Counted from the first letter of the stretch, positions 10,130 to 21,194 are shown. The stretch: 64,000 nucleotides of DNA from Leucosporidium creatinivorum (GCA_001600635.1 BCKL01000005.1:127581-191580); one strand, 5' to 3'. Notes: generated from the letters alone by a model not told the origin. Numbers and translations are program-made.

Positions 10130-12469
10130 GTCTTGTGGCGCTCCCCAGACTACAGGTATAGCTCTAGGGCAGTTCAGCTCTCTTGCGGCTATTGTCATAT
10201 CGTCCTGCAATCCCAGCCGACGGTTTGCGACGGCTAAGGTCGGTTGCGCCGTGGCTCTGCCAAGGTGCAATATGCATGCTGCCAGTTGGCTGTCAAAGTA
10301 CACGGATGCTGTATTACGTGTTTTCAAGCCCCTCAGCTAGCTAAACTCTCTTGAAGCCTCAAGCTCGCTCTCGCTTCTCCTCCTCCGCTTCGGTCAGCTC
10401 CTCGTCGGCACTGAGAGCGCTCCATATGCTTGGTGACATGGTCGCATTGACTTAATCGGACTCTCAAACAGTACGCTATGTTATTCGGCGCTGTTGCAGA
10501 GTCCTCCGAGGTCGAGGAGAGAGGAGAGAACGAGAAGGAGCCGAATCGGACTTCGGCGCTCGGCGTTCGACTCGGGGTCGCTTGCATTTCCTTTAGCTTG
10601 TGTTCGAGCTTGCGGGGTTTCGGAGAAGGTAGGATTTATTCTAGACTTCCCGTCGAGCGAAAAGTGAACCTCTCTGCTCTGCTACAGCTTGTCCCGACTC
10701 GCTCCCTCCAGCGCTCGACTTGGGCGCGAAGCTCCCCGGCACCCAGGCTTGCCGTCCGCCACATCTCCTCGTTTGACCTACCTCGACTTGCGCTGGTCGT
10801 GCTCTCGTGGAACATGGGCTACAGGGAGTACTCGCCTACTTAGAGCTGCCCGGCTGTTGCTGCAGGTGAGTAGACAAGCACACGCTACAGAATCGACGCG
10901 TGACGTGTTTTGCTCAGCTGAGCTCGCTTGCTGACCTCGTACTGGCTCTTCTTGCCTCGCAGCTGCTACTGGTCTACAGGTGAGTCTCTCTCCTACCCCT
11001 CTACTGACCTACAGTCTCGCAGAGGCCGTCAAACTCGAGTAAGTCCAGCGTCCTCGCGCGTCGTCTCTCATGCTGTATCTCGCGCTCGCTGGTGGACCTC
11101 TAGCGACGTCTTGTGCTCTGTAGCATCGCTGGTAGTGAAGAGGAGACTAGTAGGGACCACGAGGGGGCACCTGGAGGCCTTCAGCGACGCGTCTTGACGT
11201 GAAGGAGCAGGAGCTGACCTTTCTCGCCCTACTCTGCACCTCTGCAGGTCGAGCACTATATCTTGGGATCTAAGCATGGTCTACACATCACACGAGCGCC
11301 CAAGTACAAGTGAGTCAAGTCATACTCTCTCGGCGACGAGCTCGAACGGGTGGGAGGATCTTTGAGGGAGCGTGGTGGGAAGCAGAGGGTGGAGTACGCT
11401 CCGCGCCAGTCTCTGATATCTGCCGGACTATGGGGGGATTTGGCTGCACAACGTCAACGTTGGCATCGTTCAGCTCGCTGACCAGCTCCCTTCCTTGCAG
11501 CCTCATCTACCTCATCTACCTCATCTACTGCATCATCAAGATGTTCATGTACCTCGAGATCATCATGCACCACATCGTCATGCTCGTCCTCGTGATTTAG
11601 AGTCACTTCAGATCTTGCCTCGGTAAGCTCTCGCCTCCCTCTCGGCGCTCCCTCTCGACCTGCTCGCCCCTTTACGTCGGCACTGTGAGGCCCCATTGGG
11701 ACTTGAGCGGTTGGAAGGAGCGTCTCCGTTGAATCACGCGCTGACCTCCCCCCTCTTCATCCCCATAATATGCTCAAGTACAATGAGACGAGCAAGGTCG
11801 GCGAGGAGGGCACCGTCAAGAACCTCGTCAAGGCCCTCAAAGTACGTCTGCGCGGTCGCTGCAAGACTCGCTCGCAGAGCACTGACATCTCGTCTCTCAC
11901 AGCGGCAACACGGCGCCCTTCTCGTCGGACCGTGGACCCAGCTCTCGGCGCAGAGCTGGCTGGACGGCGCTCCCTTGGCAAGAACTACTCGAGGTCTCGA
12001 GCTCATCACCATCGTCTACCTCATTATACTCGTCGTCCTCATCACGGCCATCATCATGAGCTCGGTGATTCGTTGCTACTCTTGCTCGCTGAACGCTTCG
12101 TCGCCGACAGAACCACCTTGGGCGACGCCGAAAAGGTCAAGGTGAGGTCTCAACTCGCCTCGCTTCGAAAGGCCGCTGTTCTGCTCTGTGTCCCCATAGG
12201 CGTCAACTTCAAGACACGAGCGCGAGTACAGGTCGAGCGCAACTTCTCCTCGACCAGCCGGGCGGGGCTGATGCTCGGCGCTCCTGCTCTGACTGGTGAG
12301 TGCTCTCCGCGCCTACTAACCTTGCTACTGGTGGTCTCTGCTGTCGGCTGAGCGGGTGACTGACCACGAAGGAGGTGAGTGATGTCTCGCTTAGCTCTTC
12401 TCTCCGCACACTCGCTGACTTGGGTTCTCGCCTTCTCGCAGTGCACCCCCTCACTACTTCTGCACACTC
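10130..12469 (+). other. second block rich in splice-like signals
   Basis: Multiple donor/acceptor sets are present: 10628/10687, 10866/10963, 10980/11015, 11040/11246, 11308/11502, 11622/about 11770 and 11842/11902. Candidate exons are short. One at 11503-11600 reads either as Ser/Thr repeats or as a hydrophobic stretch beginning LIYLIYLIYCIIKMF. Another at 11903-12070 reads in one frame as GLELITIVYLIILVVLI. I could not build one continuous protein. It parallels the 1.1-3.3 kb block in layout and in TCATC-rich exons. Confidence 0.35.
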
Positions 12470-12655
12470 CTTCCCTCCGACTCACGTCCCCCGATTCCTT
12501 ACTCCTTCTCCTTCCCTCTGCCCTCCCTTCCCCTCCGCCTGAGCCTCTTCCGCGCCTTCTCGAGTGGACGGGAGGGCTTGGGCGGAGGAGAGGGGAGGGA
12601 GGGGGAAGCAGCAGGGGGGAGGAAGGGGAAGGGCGAGAAGAGTGTGTAGAGTCAT
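12470..12655. repeat. polypyrimidine-polypurine block 2
   Basis: About 90 C/T-rich bases are followed by about 80 G/A-rich bases on the same strand, with partly complementary arms (CCCCTCCGCCTGAGCC against GGCTTGGGCGGAGGAG). It ends with GTGTAGAG, like block 1 at 3290-3445. Confidence 0.5.
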
Positions 12656-13875
12656 AGTAGTGAGGTGGTGTTAATGTACTACATCACTACTAGTAGTGGT
12701 GACAAGAGGAGAGTCGAGTAGAGAGCTACAGCGAGCAGGGGAGGATCCGAGAGCGTACTGTAAGACTGTAAGAGGACCGCCGCGAGCTCGTCGTGCCCGC
12801 TTCTGAGACGCTTCTGCGATGCTGCTGGGACTGCTCATGCAAGTGAAGGTCGCCTCAGGACTGTCCCGAAACCGACCCAGGATCGCGCCGAGACGGCCTC
12901 AGGATTGGGTCGGATCGCCCCAGGAGCGGCTCAGGTGAGGGTCGACGGTCTTTGGCGAATTTGAGACGGTCATGGGGCGGTGCAGGAAGCCCTGGGACAA
13001 AATGCGGCTCTCAGGACAGTTATTACAGGTTCTGATTTGAGGGGGGTACTCGGAGGGTTTCAGCGAGCCTGGTCACCCTCGCTCATCCCCTCCGCCGACT
13101 TGGGCGCCCCACTCCCGTCCACCGCCTCCGAGTTGTTCCTCATACTTCCTCATACTAGATTCAACCAGGACACGATCACTACACCTCCTTCCTCTCGCCC
13201 AGTTTCATCACCTCGGAGCGCTTCGGCTGCTTCCTCTTCTTCACCTCCTGGAACAGCCCTTCCCCTCATCGTGGCCATCTTTGCCACGTCCACTTGGCGC
13301 TGCAGTGATCTTGAGTCCAATTAGGAGGGAGTGAGCGTGGGGACAGTCGGCGTGATTGGATGGGCTAGCTTGATGTGGAGCTAGCAAGCTGCCCGTGCGA
13401 GGAGGGAAGGAGACACGAAGCTTAGTTGGCAGCCACTTGGTGCTCTTAGCCTGTGAGTATTGATAGTAGTAGCATGTTGTGACACTCTGAGTGTACGCCC
13501 CATTTCCTCCATCTGAACGTCTGAATGGGAGGAAGGGTACGATCCGGCCAGGTGCACAACTGACAGCTTGCAGAAACGGGCGGGAAGAGAAGACGAGATG
13601 AGATGATGTGCAAGGGAGAGAGGGAAACGCTACACCAAGTCCATCCGCCGCCCGCGGTGGGGCCGAGTCCTCTCCTCCTCCTTCTCCTGCCTCGACGCTC
13701 CCGCCTCACATTCTCAACATACCTCCACAAGCAAGGAGCAAGCACAGGTTGCGCTCCGAATTGCCGAGCCTGGTTGCGCGCCTTGATAGTCAGACGGCGA
13801 GGTCCATAGCACTTGCAGGAAGTAGCAGTCACATATGGCCAGATACAGTAGGCTACAAGCTGGTTCAATCCCTCG
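12656..13875. other. gene-poor stretch
   Basis: At 12840-13010 there is a third, looser set of GACGGTC/CGGTC words. A 114-codon frame at 12980-13324 has a Ser/Pro-rich end and no recognisable family. Nothing else is supported. Confidence 0.35.
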
Positions 13876-13962
13876 CCTGGACACCCAGGATCGAACTGAG
13901 GACCTCATGCTATACCGTGTTGAAAGTACTAGGCATGCGCTCTACCACTGAGCTATGAAGGC
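13876..13962 (-). pseudogene. degenerate tRNA-Thr(AGT) copy
   Basis: The D arm, anticodon arm (CATGC/GCATG, loop CTAGTA...A with a 15-nt intron), variable loop and T arm match the tRNA-Thr at 599-681. The acceptor arms GCCTTCA and TGTCCAG pair at only about two positions, so a mature tRNA is unlikely. The intron differs in length and sequence from the intact copy. Confidence 0.65.
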
Positions 13963-14518
13963 TGAATTGATTTGCTGTAAGCCTATGAAACTTGGTCCAT
14001 ATAGCATACAAAACCAATGAATCGAAATTTCGTTCCCGACGGAGGCCGTCCGAGGCTTGAGCAGCCGGAATCACCACTTCCTGAGCAGTCCTTTCACTCG
14101 GGAGGGTGGCAGAAGAGTACAAGTGGAGATCATAATGCAGCAGAGAAAGAGAGAGCTATGTCGAGCTTGCTGCCCCCACCGGGCCAAGGCCACTGAACAT
14201 TTCTCTTCCTTCTCTGAGCTTGTTACCATGTTGTCATGTAGATAGGGTGCAGCTGCACAAGGAGAGCAAGAGGATGCATTTGTGACCACTGCAGATACTC
14301 CCCGGTGCAATCTGAAGGCAGATAAAGCCGGCAGTGGGAATGCTACGGATGTGTACCTCAGTGCAACTGGGTGTGGCTCATGAGTATGAGCTGCAAAAGA
14401 AGGGCGGCAAGCGGACGAAGAGCAGCCGCGCGTTACCCAGGGCTCTGAGGGCCCGCCGGTGGGCTGCAGGAGATCCCGGTATGCAAAAAGATATTGCCGA
14501 CACGGGCAGCAAAAGACA

Positions 14519-14641
14519 TGAATCGAGTGGGACTCGAACCCACGCATCTTTCGATACTAGAATGCACCTCGACAGTCGAGGAAGAATGTACATTGTACAG
14601 TTTCTTGAGTCTAGCGCCTTAGACCACTCGGCCATCGATCC
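14519..14641 (-). tRNA. tRNA-Leu(CAA) with intron
   Basis: Read on the minus strand, GGATCGA pairs with TCGATTC and the D arm is GGCCGAGTGGTC-like. The anticodon stem is CTAGA/TCTAG with loop CTCAAGA, interrupted by an intron of about 45 nt. There is a long variable arm and the T arm is GTGGG-TTCGAGT-CCCAC. The anticodon is CAA (leucine). A TTTT stop follows within 10 bases. Eukaryotic tRNA-Leu(CAA) genes commonly carry such an intron. Confidence 0.9.
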
Positions 14642-14718
14642 TGTTGTGAAACATAGAACGACAGAGCCGTATAGACCCTGCACAACCGGGAGGAAGGTTC
14701 GCCGAAGGGGTCGCTAAG
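14642..14718. repeat. flank duplicated at 19566-19643
   Basis: The sequence upstream of tRNA-Leu, from GTTGTGAAACATAGAACGAC to GGTCGCTAAGAAGCGC, recurs almost unchanged at 19566-19643. It belongs to the same duplication as the tRNA-Leu pseudogene. Confidence 0.85.
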
Positions 14719-17700
14719 AAGCGCCCCACGCTAAGCCATGCTCTCTGGAGTGTAGTATCACACTGCACTACCCCACTGTATTACCATGTATCCTGGAGGA
14801 CTCTTATACCTTCTGGAGTGTTCTATGTGGCCCGGCGAGGCGGGCCAAGCTCAGCAACTGATGGGCTAGAGGTGGCCAAGCACGGTGCTTGAGGGAAGAG
14901 GCAAGAAGCAGGCTGTAGGGAGGCAGTGGGAGTAGGAGAAGTGTGCCTCCCCAGGCCTGCTGTGATATGCCTTCCCTGCACTTGGACCTTACATCTGCTG
15001 GACCTCTCCTCTGCACTCTTGGTGCCTTCTGCTGAGCTGAAGTGCACCCGCAGTGACTCAAAGCTACTCAATAAAAGCTCTGTGGTGATGCTGGGTGTGA
15101 AGTAGCCAGACCGGTGCTGCCTTGACTGAGGCAGGGATGAGCTGGCAAGCGGTGAGCTGAGGGGTTCGGTGATGGTTCGTTGGCTTGCTGGCGCAATGAG
15201 GGAGTCTAAGTGAGGGAGAGAGTGATACCATAGTGGAGAGCTTACTTAAAGGAAACTATTGGGAGTGTTAAACTAGGCAAGAGGGAGACTAGGACGGGAG
15301 CAAGGCGAAGATTGGGGGAGAGGCAAGCTTCAGCAAAGAGGGGTAGGAAGGGAAGGAGGACAGGTAGAGCAGAAGTGAGGGGAGGAGGGAAAGGATCTTT
15401 ATCAACTTTTCAATGAGGGGAGGGATCAAAGGAATACGAGTGAAGTTGGGAGGAGTGGGAAATGAGGGAGCGGCAGGGGGGGCTTTGGTGAAGTGAAGAC
15501 AAAGAGCTTACAGGGCAGTGAATAGCAAGAGTGAAAGAGCGAAATGGCCTATAAGAGCTATCTTCCACAAACCTTGAACGCCCACCCGGGAAAAACCCTC
15601 ACCTTTCTACATCCCTCGGCTAATCATCCCCACCCCTTTCATTTACCCTCTCTTTTCTCTAAGACCTCCCTCACTCTCCCTCTTATCCCTCCTCAGCACC
15701 GAGTCCGTCCGGCTTGCTTGATCCCCTTCCTCCCCTGCCTCTCCCCACCCCTGCTTCGCCTCCACTCCCCTTGTTCCTCACTTGCTCAACCTCCCAGACT
15801 CCCTGTTCCTCAGCTCGGCCTCCACCAATGCCTCCATCCCAGCAGGAAGGGGGTCCCCCAACCTTGCGCTCAGCAATTGCTCCCCTGTCAACTCTTTCCC
15901 CGTGTTGACACTGTACAAATTGCTGGAGTCACTCTGAGGAGTCTTTTGATCCACCTCTTGCTCCCTGTTGTGCTGGCATTTGTGAAACAAGCAAGTCATT
16001 GGTCAACACTGAGGGTGTGGGTGACAAAGCCGAGCGAGTCAACAAGACAACAAGGCGAGGCGCAATCAGACCGAAGGCGAGTATCCAAGGATGGCAGGGC
16101 ATCAAGAGGGAGGAGCTCCATTGGGTGTACAAGGGCAACCAGAAGTGGGGGTCTTCTTGGCAGGGTGGACAGACTCAGCCTCGGGGAAAGAAGGGCAGAG
16201 CAAAACTCAGCGGCAGCACCGGGCCATCCTTGGCAGACTGAGTCAGGCAAAACCAATGAGGGTAGTGTTGAGAAGATGGGTGATTTGGTGATCCTACAAT
16301 GCAGGGGAGTGGGGCAGTGCCTCGGCGTTGTTGTGCGCCTCAGTGACGACCTCAGTGTTGGTGTCTGAGTCGGCGGCGGCACCACGGGAAGCAATGGCAA
16401 AGGGAGCCAGAGTAGGAGTGATGATATGCATGCCACTGATGGGTGTAGCGTGAGCAACAGATCCCTCCCCAATGGTGGCCTTGGCCTTGGCCATGAGTAA
16501 GTTGGCATTGGGAGTGGTGATGGGCAAAGGGACAGGCATGGGAGCAGGCCTGGTCGTGGTGTTGGGCAATATAGTAGCAGTCAATATGATAGGCAACACA
16601 AGTTGCTCCTTGGCTCATTGAAAAGGGTGTTGTAGGCAAGGTTCAGCGACGTGGGCGTAAGGAGGGTGACAACACCCGACCCACCACAGCGTAGGCGGTT
16701 ACTCTAAGTTGGTTAGACTTGCCCTGTAGGTTGGGCGGTAAAATCATGTTTAGTGGGTACAGAGCAGATGGCAGAGCAGATGGGAAGGAGGAGGAGAAGT
16801 GGGTTCGGGAAAGCTTGAGGCGTGATCTGAAGGTGCAGGGGACTGGTAAAGGGCGGGTCAATGGATGGGAGGTCCTAGCACCCCAAGCACCCCGTTACAG
16901 ATGACCAGTACATTGACTGAGGGAAAAGAGAAGCTCAGTGATGAGGCGAGCGAGGTCAACTGGAGACCCAAGTTGGGTTGAAAGGGAGGAAGGGGAGGGG
17001 GTTCTGAGCTGACAGCTAGGATCTCTTGGATGACTTAGCAGCAGTAAGTTTCTGGGCAAAGATTCAAGCTTGCACGCGGTATAGAAGAGGAGAGAAAGGT
17101 GAACTTTGACTTTTATAGAGTTTGAGAGGAAACCTGTGAAGGCCCTAATGCCTTTGTCCGGAGGAAGCAATGGAAAGGGGGTTCATAGAGATGTAGTGGA
17201 GTACACCCGTAGGCTTCTGCTGTACTAGAAGTAGACCTTGGTGGACTAGCTCGTTAAACTTCTCCTCAAGGCTTGCTCAGCAATGATTCTGAGCGTAGGA
17301 ACTCCTCTTAGGATTCCGGATGAGATTCAGGAAGGAGAGAGGCAAAAGCTTCTCCTTTTATAGGCCACAAACTGACCCCTATCTGTGAGGGAATCCTTGC
17401 CACCTTGCAAGATCCCTTGAGGGAATCCTCGACGCTCGGTGCTTGAGGGATTCCTCGAGCCGCCTCCAGATTCCCTTCTTTGCAGCACAGCCTCCTCCAG
17501 CCGCTTTGTCGGCAATATCCCAATCTTGTACAGTTCCCTACAGCCCCCTCGGGGATCTTCTCCCTGCCTCCCTTGAGGCTGAGGAGAGGCTTCCCTTCAC
17601 CCCGTCCTCGTAGAGCCTGAGGGCTTCCGTGCGGACTCACTCATGCAAGCCCCTCTCTGGTGTGTAAGAAGGGCTGAGGGGGAAGCGAATCTTGCCTTCC

Positions 17701-18260
17701 TTCACACCACAACTCCCCGCTCTCTTAGCTCTTCACAAAACCACAAGCCTGGAAACCACATGGCCCCTCTTCCCTTTACCCCAGAGAACATTCTACAGAG
17801 CTGTGCCCTATTGTTCCACTCCCTTCAGCCTTGCTCCCCCCTCTTCCGCTTTGCTCCCGTATCCCCTTCTCTCTCTGGCTCCACCTCGGCGCACCTCCTC
17901 CCCGCCTCCTTCTTGCTCCCTACCCCATGGCTGCACCTCTACACCCTCATTCTCTCCCTGCAGCACTCTACAATATCCCTTGTTTTCCTAAGCCACACTT
18001 CACCTACTCCTCAATCTCCTCCGGTAGAGTTCACTTGCATCTCCTCCCACTCTGGAGTCTGCCACCTTCTTTGACAGTCCCGCGGAAGTAGCCATGTCCC
18101 TGTCATGGAAAGGCGTCATAGGATCCACAAAGTGGTGCAGAGGCAAAGAGAGACAAGAGTGAGAGGCAGGAGGGGGAGACTATGAAGAACAGAGAGGGAT
18201 TGAGCCTGGGAGGTGAGAGGGAGGGGGACCCGGAGGAGTGGGAGGGCAGGTGTAGGCAAT
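14719..18260. other. gene-poor island, left part
   Basis: Only low-complexity open frames occur. The longest is on the + strand at 15544-16368 (274 codons, Leu/Pro/Ser-rich in its first half), with equally open frames on the minus strand over the same bases, for example 16294-16599 and 15996-16508. None shows a domain, a good start context or splicing. Composition is less GC-rich and more purine/pyrimidine-skewed than the gene region after 20 kb. Confidence 0.45.
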
Positions 18261-18770
18261 TCAGGAAGTCGTGTTCAACAGGATGGAGGTTGAGAGCAAT
18301 GAAAGTAGGCCTTGGTGGTAGGCAGTTAGTGCTCTATCCAATGAGGGGTTAGGCAGGCGGAAGATGAATTGAGTAGGGTGCAGGTGAGGTGCAAGTAGTG
18401 GTGGTGGGAGGTGCCAATGCGGGGGATGTACCCTGCTGACCGCCATAGGAGGGTTGAGACACTGAAAGTGGAGGTGATGGGGTTGAGCACAAGCAAAGAA
18501 GCTGTTGCCGAGCGGCGAGTGCTCGGTCTCGAGCACGAGATAGAAGACAGGATAGTCATCTCCATTGTCCGATGTGTCAATATCATCCAGCTTGTCTGCT
18601 TGAGTGGGAGGCGGCAAGTACATGAATTCCTCACCCACCACGCTGTCCTCAAGGGGGCAAAAGGCAATAGCTGAGAACGAAGCAAGCAGCAGTGGTGATA
18701 TGGCTTCATCTGCAGATGGTACAGGTGGGGGTGAGAGGAGGCAGTCATCAGTGCTGACATCCTCAGTCTT
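18261..18770 (-). pseudogene. possible coding remnant
   Basis: A minus-strand frame runs from about 18760 to a stop at 18261. Its first 90 residues are mixed and protein-like (for example EEFMYLPPPTQADKLDDIDT and DDYPVFYLVLETEHSPLG) and its end is His/Pro/Leu-rich. Upstream the frame is lost. No family was recognised. It may be an exon of a decayed or unresolved gene. Confidence 0.3.
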
Positions 18771-18879
18771 TTACTGGGCAATGAGCAAGGCAGCGGAGTG
18801 TCAGGGAGTGAGCCCGCAGCACCAAGATCTTGCATTCACTGTCCACTTTCCTTTCTCTCCCTCCCTTCTTTCTCTCCGT

Positions 18880-19330
18880 CTTCTCTCATATCTCCTACAG
18901 CTACCTCATCCCCCCTCTCTTTGGTCCGCACCTCCACCTCACCCCACAACAGAAGGTTCACCCAACTTGGCTCGTGATGTTCGGTCGTGGAGGAGTAGGA
19001 GCAAGTGAGTAGTAGCTCTTTCTCCCCCACTTTGACATACCACAACCTTCACCATGTACCTTCTCCCTGCATCAGACCATACAAGGGGCACCTTACTACA
19101 GGTGAGCCCTCTCATCCTTGCAGGCATTCAGGAATCAGGACCTTTCTCAGCAAGCGCTACGTTTGGCATTCCGGCTTGCTGTCTCGCTTGGTGTGAATGT
19201 AAGCTTTTCTCCCTTGCTACGCCTAGTAGCAAGAAGAAGGGTGAGGTATTCTCCAGCACACTCGTTGAGGAAATTGTCAAAAGAGATGCTCAGCGAGGCG
19301 GGAGTGAATTTGAAGGCGACACATGACCAA
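18880..19330 (+). other. possible short exons, unresolved
   Basis: A pyrimidine tract plus TACAG at 18899 precedes a frame reading YLIPPLFGPHLHLTPQQK that ends near a GTGAGT donor at 19006. A second acceptor at about 19074 precedes a further stretch. The opposite strand is also open over 19147-19410. Neither strand can be chosen with confidence. Confidence 0.2.
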
Positions 19331-19477
19331 CACCTGTGAGCAACATCCATGTGCTCATGATGATTATGACCCTTGAACACCCTTCCTTTGATCAAATGTG
19401 TGCCTTCCACTGCAACTATCTGCCTTTGTCTGCAGCAGCAGCTCCTTCAGACTTTAGAGTCCCGAGCCACACATCTC

Positions 19478-19565
19478 GATACTAGAATGCACCTCGAGAG
19501 TCGAGGAACGATGTGAGTTGTACAGTCTCTTGAGTCTAGCGTTAGACCACTCGGCCATCAATCCT
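19478..19565 (-). pseudogene. truncated tRNA-Leu(CAA) copy
   Basis: It matches the intron, anticodon and 5' half of the tRNA-Leu at 14519-14641 but lacks the T arm and 3' acceptor. There are small deletions (GCGCCTT reduced to GCGTT in the D region) and one acceptor change. It cannot fold as a tRNA. The upstream flank to 19643 is duplicated as well. Confidence 0.85.
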
Positions 19566-19643
19566 GTTGTGAAACATAGAACGACAGAGCCGTATAGACC
19601 CTGCACAACCGGGAGGAAGGTTCGCCGAAGGGGTCGCTAAGAA
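19566..19643. repeat. copy of the flank at 14642-14718
   Basis: About 78 bases are near-identical to the upstream flank of the intact tRNA-Leu, in the same orientation. Identity ends after GCTAAGAAGCGC. Confidence 0.85.
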
Positions 19644-20121
19644 GCGCTCTAAGCTAGGACATGCTCTCACTGCCGACATCCACCACTACTGGAGAACGAA
19701 GTCATAGCTTATCTTAGCCCCGCAGCCTCTTACCACACTTGATTCACACCAATTGGGCTCGGCGCAACATCACCGAGTCAGAGGTGCGGCTCTAGATCCC
19801 GTCCAGGTCCAGTGCTAATCTCCAAAGCCATCCGCTCATCTCCGCTGTAGCATAGCTTAGGGATGCTTGAGGCCGCGAGGTAGACGAAGAGGCCGGCAAG
19901 CTCCATGAACCCTGCTCGTATCAAGCGCCGAGGGGAGCAGCGAAAGGCGGCCGGGGGCCATTTGGAGCTCGCAGACAGTCAACAGACTACGATCATGTCC
20001 AGGGAGTAGGCATAAGCTGTACCACACTCGTCAGCAATCCGACATCAGCAACGAATGAACGCGAAGGGGAAGCGCGACTTTCCGGCGGCGCTTCCTGTCC
20101 TCCTCCACATCTCGCAACACC
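19644..20121. other. intergenic region and promoter of the next gene
   Basis: No supported gene. The last 60 bases before 20122 are the leader exon of the gene that starts there. Confidence 0.5.
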
Positions 20122-21194
20122 AGTGAGTCGCGCAACAAATTTACTACACAGTAGCCAGGCTAACCACTTCTACTACAGTGCTCATCTCGACCATCAAAAC
20201 CTCGTCGAGCCGGCTCGTCGCCTCTCACTTCCTCCGCGCCCTCTCCACCTCGGCGCCCGCCGCTTCCTCTGCACCTCAACAGGCTGTCCCCACCGAAAAC
20301 TCGCACGAGCGCCAATCCAAACAGCGCAAGCCCCAGCTCAGCAAAGTCCGCGAGGATGGAGGAGAAACTGCGTCCCTGCTCGCCCAGGCCGTGAGCAGCA
20401 CGGTGCAGCACCGAGGGAGCCTCGCCCCCAGCAACAACGGAGGATTCAATCGCCAACGGACCTCCCAGCAGCAGCAGCAGCAGGGAGAGCGTCAGCCTCG
20501 GAGGCAGCAGCAACAGGAGGGCGCTGCAGGAGGAGGAGCGGAAGTTGCTGCAAGGGTCAGGTCGAGGTCAGGTCAACTAGGAGGGCAGCTCGTCAGCCGA
20601 AGGAAGGCTGCTGGAGGACTCTACGATGCCGACGCTTCGGCCATTTCGGCGCCCATCGCTGGTTCGGAGGTCGCCTCCTCCCCTCGCTTCAACTCGAACC
20701 CCCGCCAGCAGAACCGCCGAGGCGACAGCGCGTCGCGTGGATCAAGCCCTGCCCCCGCCAACACCCGCCGCCCACCAACATCCTCCTCCCCTCGCGCTCC
20801 TCGCAAGCCTCGCACGCAGACCAACTCTATCGACCTGGGCGCTCCCATCGTTCCCGCCACACCTCCTCCTTCCAAGGTCAACTACCCTTCCCTCGACCTT
20901 GCCTCCCTCATCGAGCAGGACCTCCGCAACAACGCCGCCGCCCTTCGCGCCGACATTGGACAGGGCGCCGAAGCCGAGGAGGGGGATCAGAAGGCTCGCT
21001 TGGCCGCGAGGAGGGAGGTCAAGGGAGATTACTCGAGGTGGACTGCTGGAGCGACTGTAGGAGAGGGCAAGGGCAAGCATGAGGTCGTGCAGAGGGCGGC
21101 TGGCGTTCTCGCTGGCAACCCCTCCGTCTCGCCCGAGGGCAGGGATTTCCTGGTGGGACAGCTGCAGGGTCTCTTGGGCGCCAAGAAGAAGTAA
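20122..21194 (+). CDS. putative mitochondrial protein; start codon split by an intron
   Basis: The A of the start codon is the last base of exon 1 (20122) and TG are the first bases of exon 2 (20179-20180). A 56-nt GT-AG intron (20123-20178, branch GCTAACC) lies between. Splicing creates CACCATGCTC, a strong Kozak context, and opens a 338-residue frame. Residues 1-30 are basic, Ser-rich and free of acids, with FLRALSTSAP, as in a mitochondrial presequence. Residues about 55-230 are Gln/Arg/Ser/Pro-rich and probably disordered. The last 100 residues, including KGDYSRW and PEGRDFLVGQLQGLLG, look folded. I do not recognise the family; a mitochondrial ribosome or assembly factor is a guess. Confidence 0.75.

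Noticed and set aside
11250-11310. Mitochondrial ribosomal protein uS2 fragment (HYILGSKHGLHI)
   Set aside because: Only a dozen residues resemble the uS2 pattern, and no flanking exon supports it.
15544-16368. 274-codon open frame in the gene-poor island
   Set aside because: Leu/Pro/Ser low complexity, no domain, and the opposite strand is equally open over the same bases.
15000-19400. Retrotransposon or virus-like element in the gene-poor island
   Set aside because: No reverse transcriptase, integrase, protease or capsid motif and no terminal repeats were recognised.
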